From Sulfolobus sp. SCGC AB-777_G06 (GTDB lineage Archaea; Thermoproteota; Thermoprotei_A; Sulfolobales; Sulfolobaceae), in the NCBI GenBank assembly GCA_003086555.1, contig QEFN01000001.1:1-50849 (forward strand): a stretch of DNA of 50,849 bases. The letters run 5' to 3'. The notes beneath the pieces were generated by a model. The model did not search any database, had not been told where the DNA came from, and worked only from the letters and a program-made list of their open reading frames with translations. The position numbers were made by a program, and so were the translations under genes. Shown one piece after another: positions 49,511 through 50,849 of the stretch; the first letter of the stretch is position 1; each line of letters begins with the position of its first letter.

Positions 49511-50113
49511 GTGCAAGAACAGATTCCACCTGGTCAGAGATACGTTAAAAAATTCATATATTATGCTGCGTTAGGAGTTCCAGAAGTTGATATACAGAGT
49601 TACAGACTGAAGATATTAGGAGAAGTGGAGAATAAATTGGAGTTCACTTATGAGGAACTGCTGAAGATGATAGATACAGAATACATAAGGGACTTCCACT
49701 GTGTTACTGGATGGAGTGTAGCTGGTGTAAAATGGGAAGGGATAAAGATGAAAACGATAGCATCCTTAGCTAAGGTGAAGGACACTGCAAAATGGGTAAT
49801 GTTCTACTCATTAGATGGATACACTTCTGTAGTTCCAATTGAGGACGCTTTGTCAGAGGACACAATAATAGCGTTGAAGATGAACGGAAAACCTTTGGAT
49901 AAAAAGTCAGGATTTCCTGCACGTCCCTTTATACCCCACCTTTACGCGTGGAAAAGTGCTAAATGGTTAACTGCTATTCACTTTACATCAGAATATCACG
50001 ACGGCTTTTGGGAGGAAAGAGGATATCATGAAAGAGGTAACGTCTGGGAAGAAGAGAGGTTTAAGGGAGAAGATCATAGCCACAGTGGAATGAAAAGAAG
50101 ACCGATTCTCTAA
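49511..50113 (+). CDS. Sulfite-oxidase-fold molybdopterin protein (MsrP/YedY-like)
   Basis: A 200-residue oxidoreductase with the Moco-binding sulfite oxidase fold. Cys64 in DFHCVTGWS is the molybdenum ligand, followed by [31 protein letters not shown] is the second family hallmark. There is no signal peptide or membrane helix and no dimerisation domain, so it resembles cytoplasmic small forms. Start GTG 49511 gives [15 protein letters not shown]. Substrate not known; methionine sulfoxide, sulfite or nitrate-like oxyanions are candidates. Confidence 0.87.
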   Translation: MQEQIPPGQRYVKKFIYYAALGVPEVDIQSYRLKILGEVENKLEFTYEELLKMIDTEYIRDFHCVTGWSVAGVKWEGIKMKTIASLAKVKDTAKWVMFYSLDGYTSVVPIEDALSEDTIIALKMNGKPLDKKSGFPARPFIPHLYAWKSAKWLTAIHFTSEYHDGFWEERGYHERGNVWEEERFKGEDHSHSGMKRRPIL

Positions 50114-50251
50114 CGAGACTTTTACCTTAGCTCGTGCTATAAAAGTACGTATAATGAATACGCAATACGTTTTCTGCAGAGTTTATACTTCAGATGTAAT
50201 TGCTAACGAGAAAATTTTTAATAAGTGATAGTATAAGTAATAACTCACAGT

Positions 50252-50342
<91 letters not shown>

Positions 50343-50362
50343 CTCCTTAAGAGTGACCTAAC

Positions 50363-50849
50363 TTGGTAAAGATCACAAAAGCGTCGTTCTTTTACTCAAT
50401 CACCTTCTTGGTAACCGTAGCCCTTTCCTCTTCTCTATCCAATTCCATTTTACCGTTATTAGTAACTCTGGCTTTGCTCTTTAGAAAGCGAAATGTAGTC
50501 TTGATCGAGGTCTTGATCTCTCTTCTATCCTTTCTCCTTCTCTCGGAATTTCATAAACTCAACTTATACATATTCACCGTAAGGGCACTTACTTACTTAA
50601 ACCTGTACTTCCTAATGTCGGAGTATGTAGACTACCGCACAGTCCTCAATATACTGAAAGAGAAAGGGGTCCCGTTAGTAGTAGGTTTAGCTTATTTTCC
50701 TCTCTTTAACGAGATCGTATCTCAGATAGTGTTTAATGCAAAAGCAAGAAAGATAGGTCTCAAACCTTCTAAGCTCCTTCTGCCCTTAGTCGTCCAAATG
50801 GTAAAGGTAGCTGAAGACTTGTACATAGCCTATACTATAAAACTCTACG
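50363..50849 (+). CDS. EcfT/CbiQ-like transporter membrane protein (partial, runs off the window)
   Basis: An open frame from TTG 50363 continues to the last base without a stop (162 codons). The first 90 residues form hydrophobic segments (e.g. FYSITFLVTVALSSSL, VVLIEVLISLLSFLLLSE); then YFPLFNEIVSQIVFNAKARK and IGLKPSKLLLPLVVQMVKVA lead to AYTIKLY, matching the coupling helices of EcfT/CbiQ subunits that contact the ATPases, including the A-R-x-x-G pattern. This suggests a vitamin or metal ECF importer with the other components outside the window. The start is not certain; TTG is chosen since it opens the frame right after the tRNA. Confidence 0.6.
   Translation, partial: MVKITKASFFYSITFLVTVALSSSLSNSILPLLVTLALLFRKRNVVLIEVLISLLSFLLLSEFHKLNLYIFTVRALTYLNLYFLMSEYVDYRTVLNILKEKGVPLVVGLAYFPLFNEIVSQIVFNAKARKIGLKPSKLLLPLVVQMVKVAEDLYIAYTIKLY

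Overview
The window looks like a chromosomal segment from a thermoacidophilic crenarchaeon of the order Sulfolobales. The evidence is the citrate synthase and LDH-like malate dehydrogenase types, TATA boxes about 26 nt upstream of mostly leaderless starts, frequent GTG and TTG starts, secreted proteins with long Thr/Ser stalks, a DUF929 thioredoxin-like protein, a DUF3211 protein, a TPR-linked Ser/Thr kinase and an intron-bearing tRNA-Gly. The genus cannot be fixed from the sequence alone. No rRNA, CRISPR array or intact transposon is present.

Layout. 1-0.6 kb: a PadR regulator and a truncated ABC ATPase. 0.8-5.6 kb: malate dehydrogenase divergent from a 2-methylcitrate-cycle set (prpD, prpB, a CBS protein and (2-methyl)citrate synthase). 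5.8-7.9 kb: an APC permease and a small membrane protein. 7.9-9.4 kb: a decayed tract with the C-terminal half of the archaellum platform protein ArlJ and a broken winged-helix gene, read here as the scar of a lost archaellum locus. 9.5-13.7 kb: a P3A-type proton ATPase, a frameshifted MscS channel, a small membrane protein and a COG2522-type regulator. 13.9-17.9 kb: a FecCD-type ABC importer with a divergent binding protein, then an HtpX-like protease. 18-20.7 kb: small genes, a winged-helix regulator and an ABC-2 exporter whose ATPase has a frameshift in a T run. 20.7-25.6 kb: secreted and membrane redox proteins (thioredoxin-like, stalked surface protein, Fe-S membrane protein) and a stalked surface protein gene interrupted by two in-frame TAA codons. 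25.7-31.6 kb: three MFS transporters, acetyl-CoA synthetase and a small winged-helix protein. 31.7-36.1 kb: nucleoside hydrolase with an FAD oxidase-like protein, then purE, purK and a ModE-like regulator. 36.1-36.6 kb: a decayed TnpB with the likely end of its guide RNA. 36.8-38.8 kb: the TPR kinase. 39-41.4 kb: small genes, RidA, DUF3211 and a four-CBS protein. 41.5-49.5 kb: a glycogen island in two divergent operons. 49.5-50.8 kb: a sulfite-oxidase-fold protein, tRNA-Gly(GCC) with a 15-nt intron, and a partial EcfT-like membrane protein.

How it fits together. The prp set with acetyl-CoA synthetase suggests assimilation or detoxification of propionate and acetate. The glycogen island pairs synthesis (nucleotidyltransferase, GT5 synthase) with remodelling and breakdown (GH57, GH15, debranching enzyme) from a 37-bp divergent promoter. 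At least seven loci are truncated or interrupted, which means either real gene decay or consensus errors; several findings below turn on that distinction.
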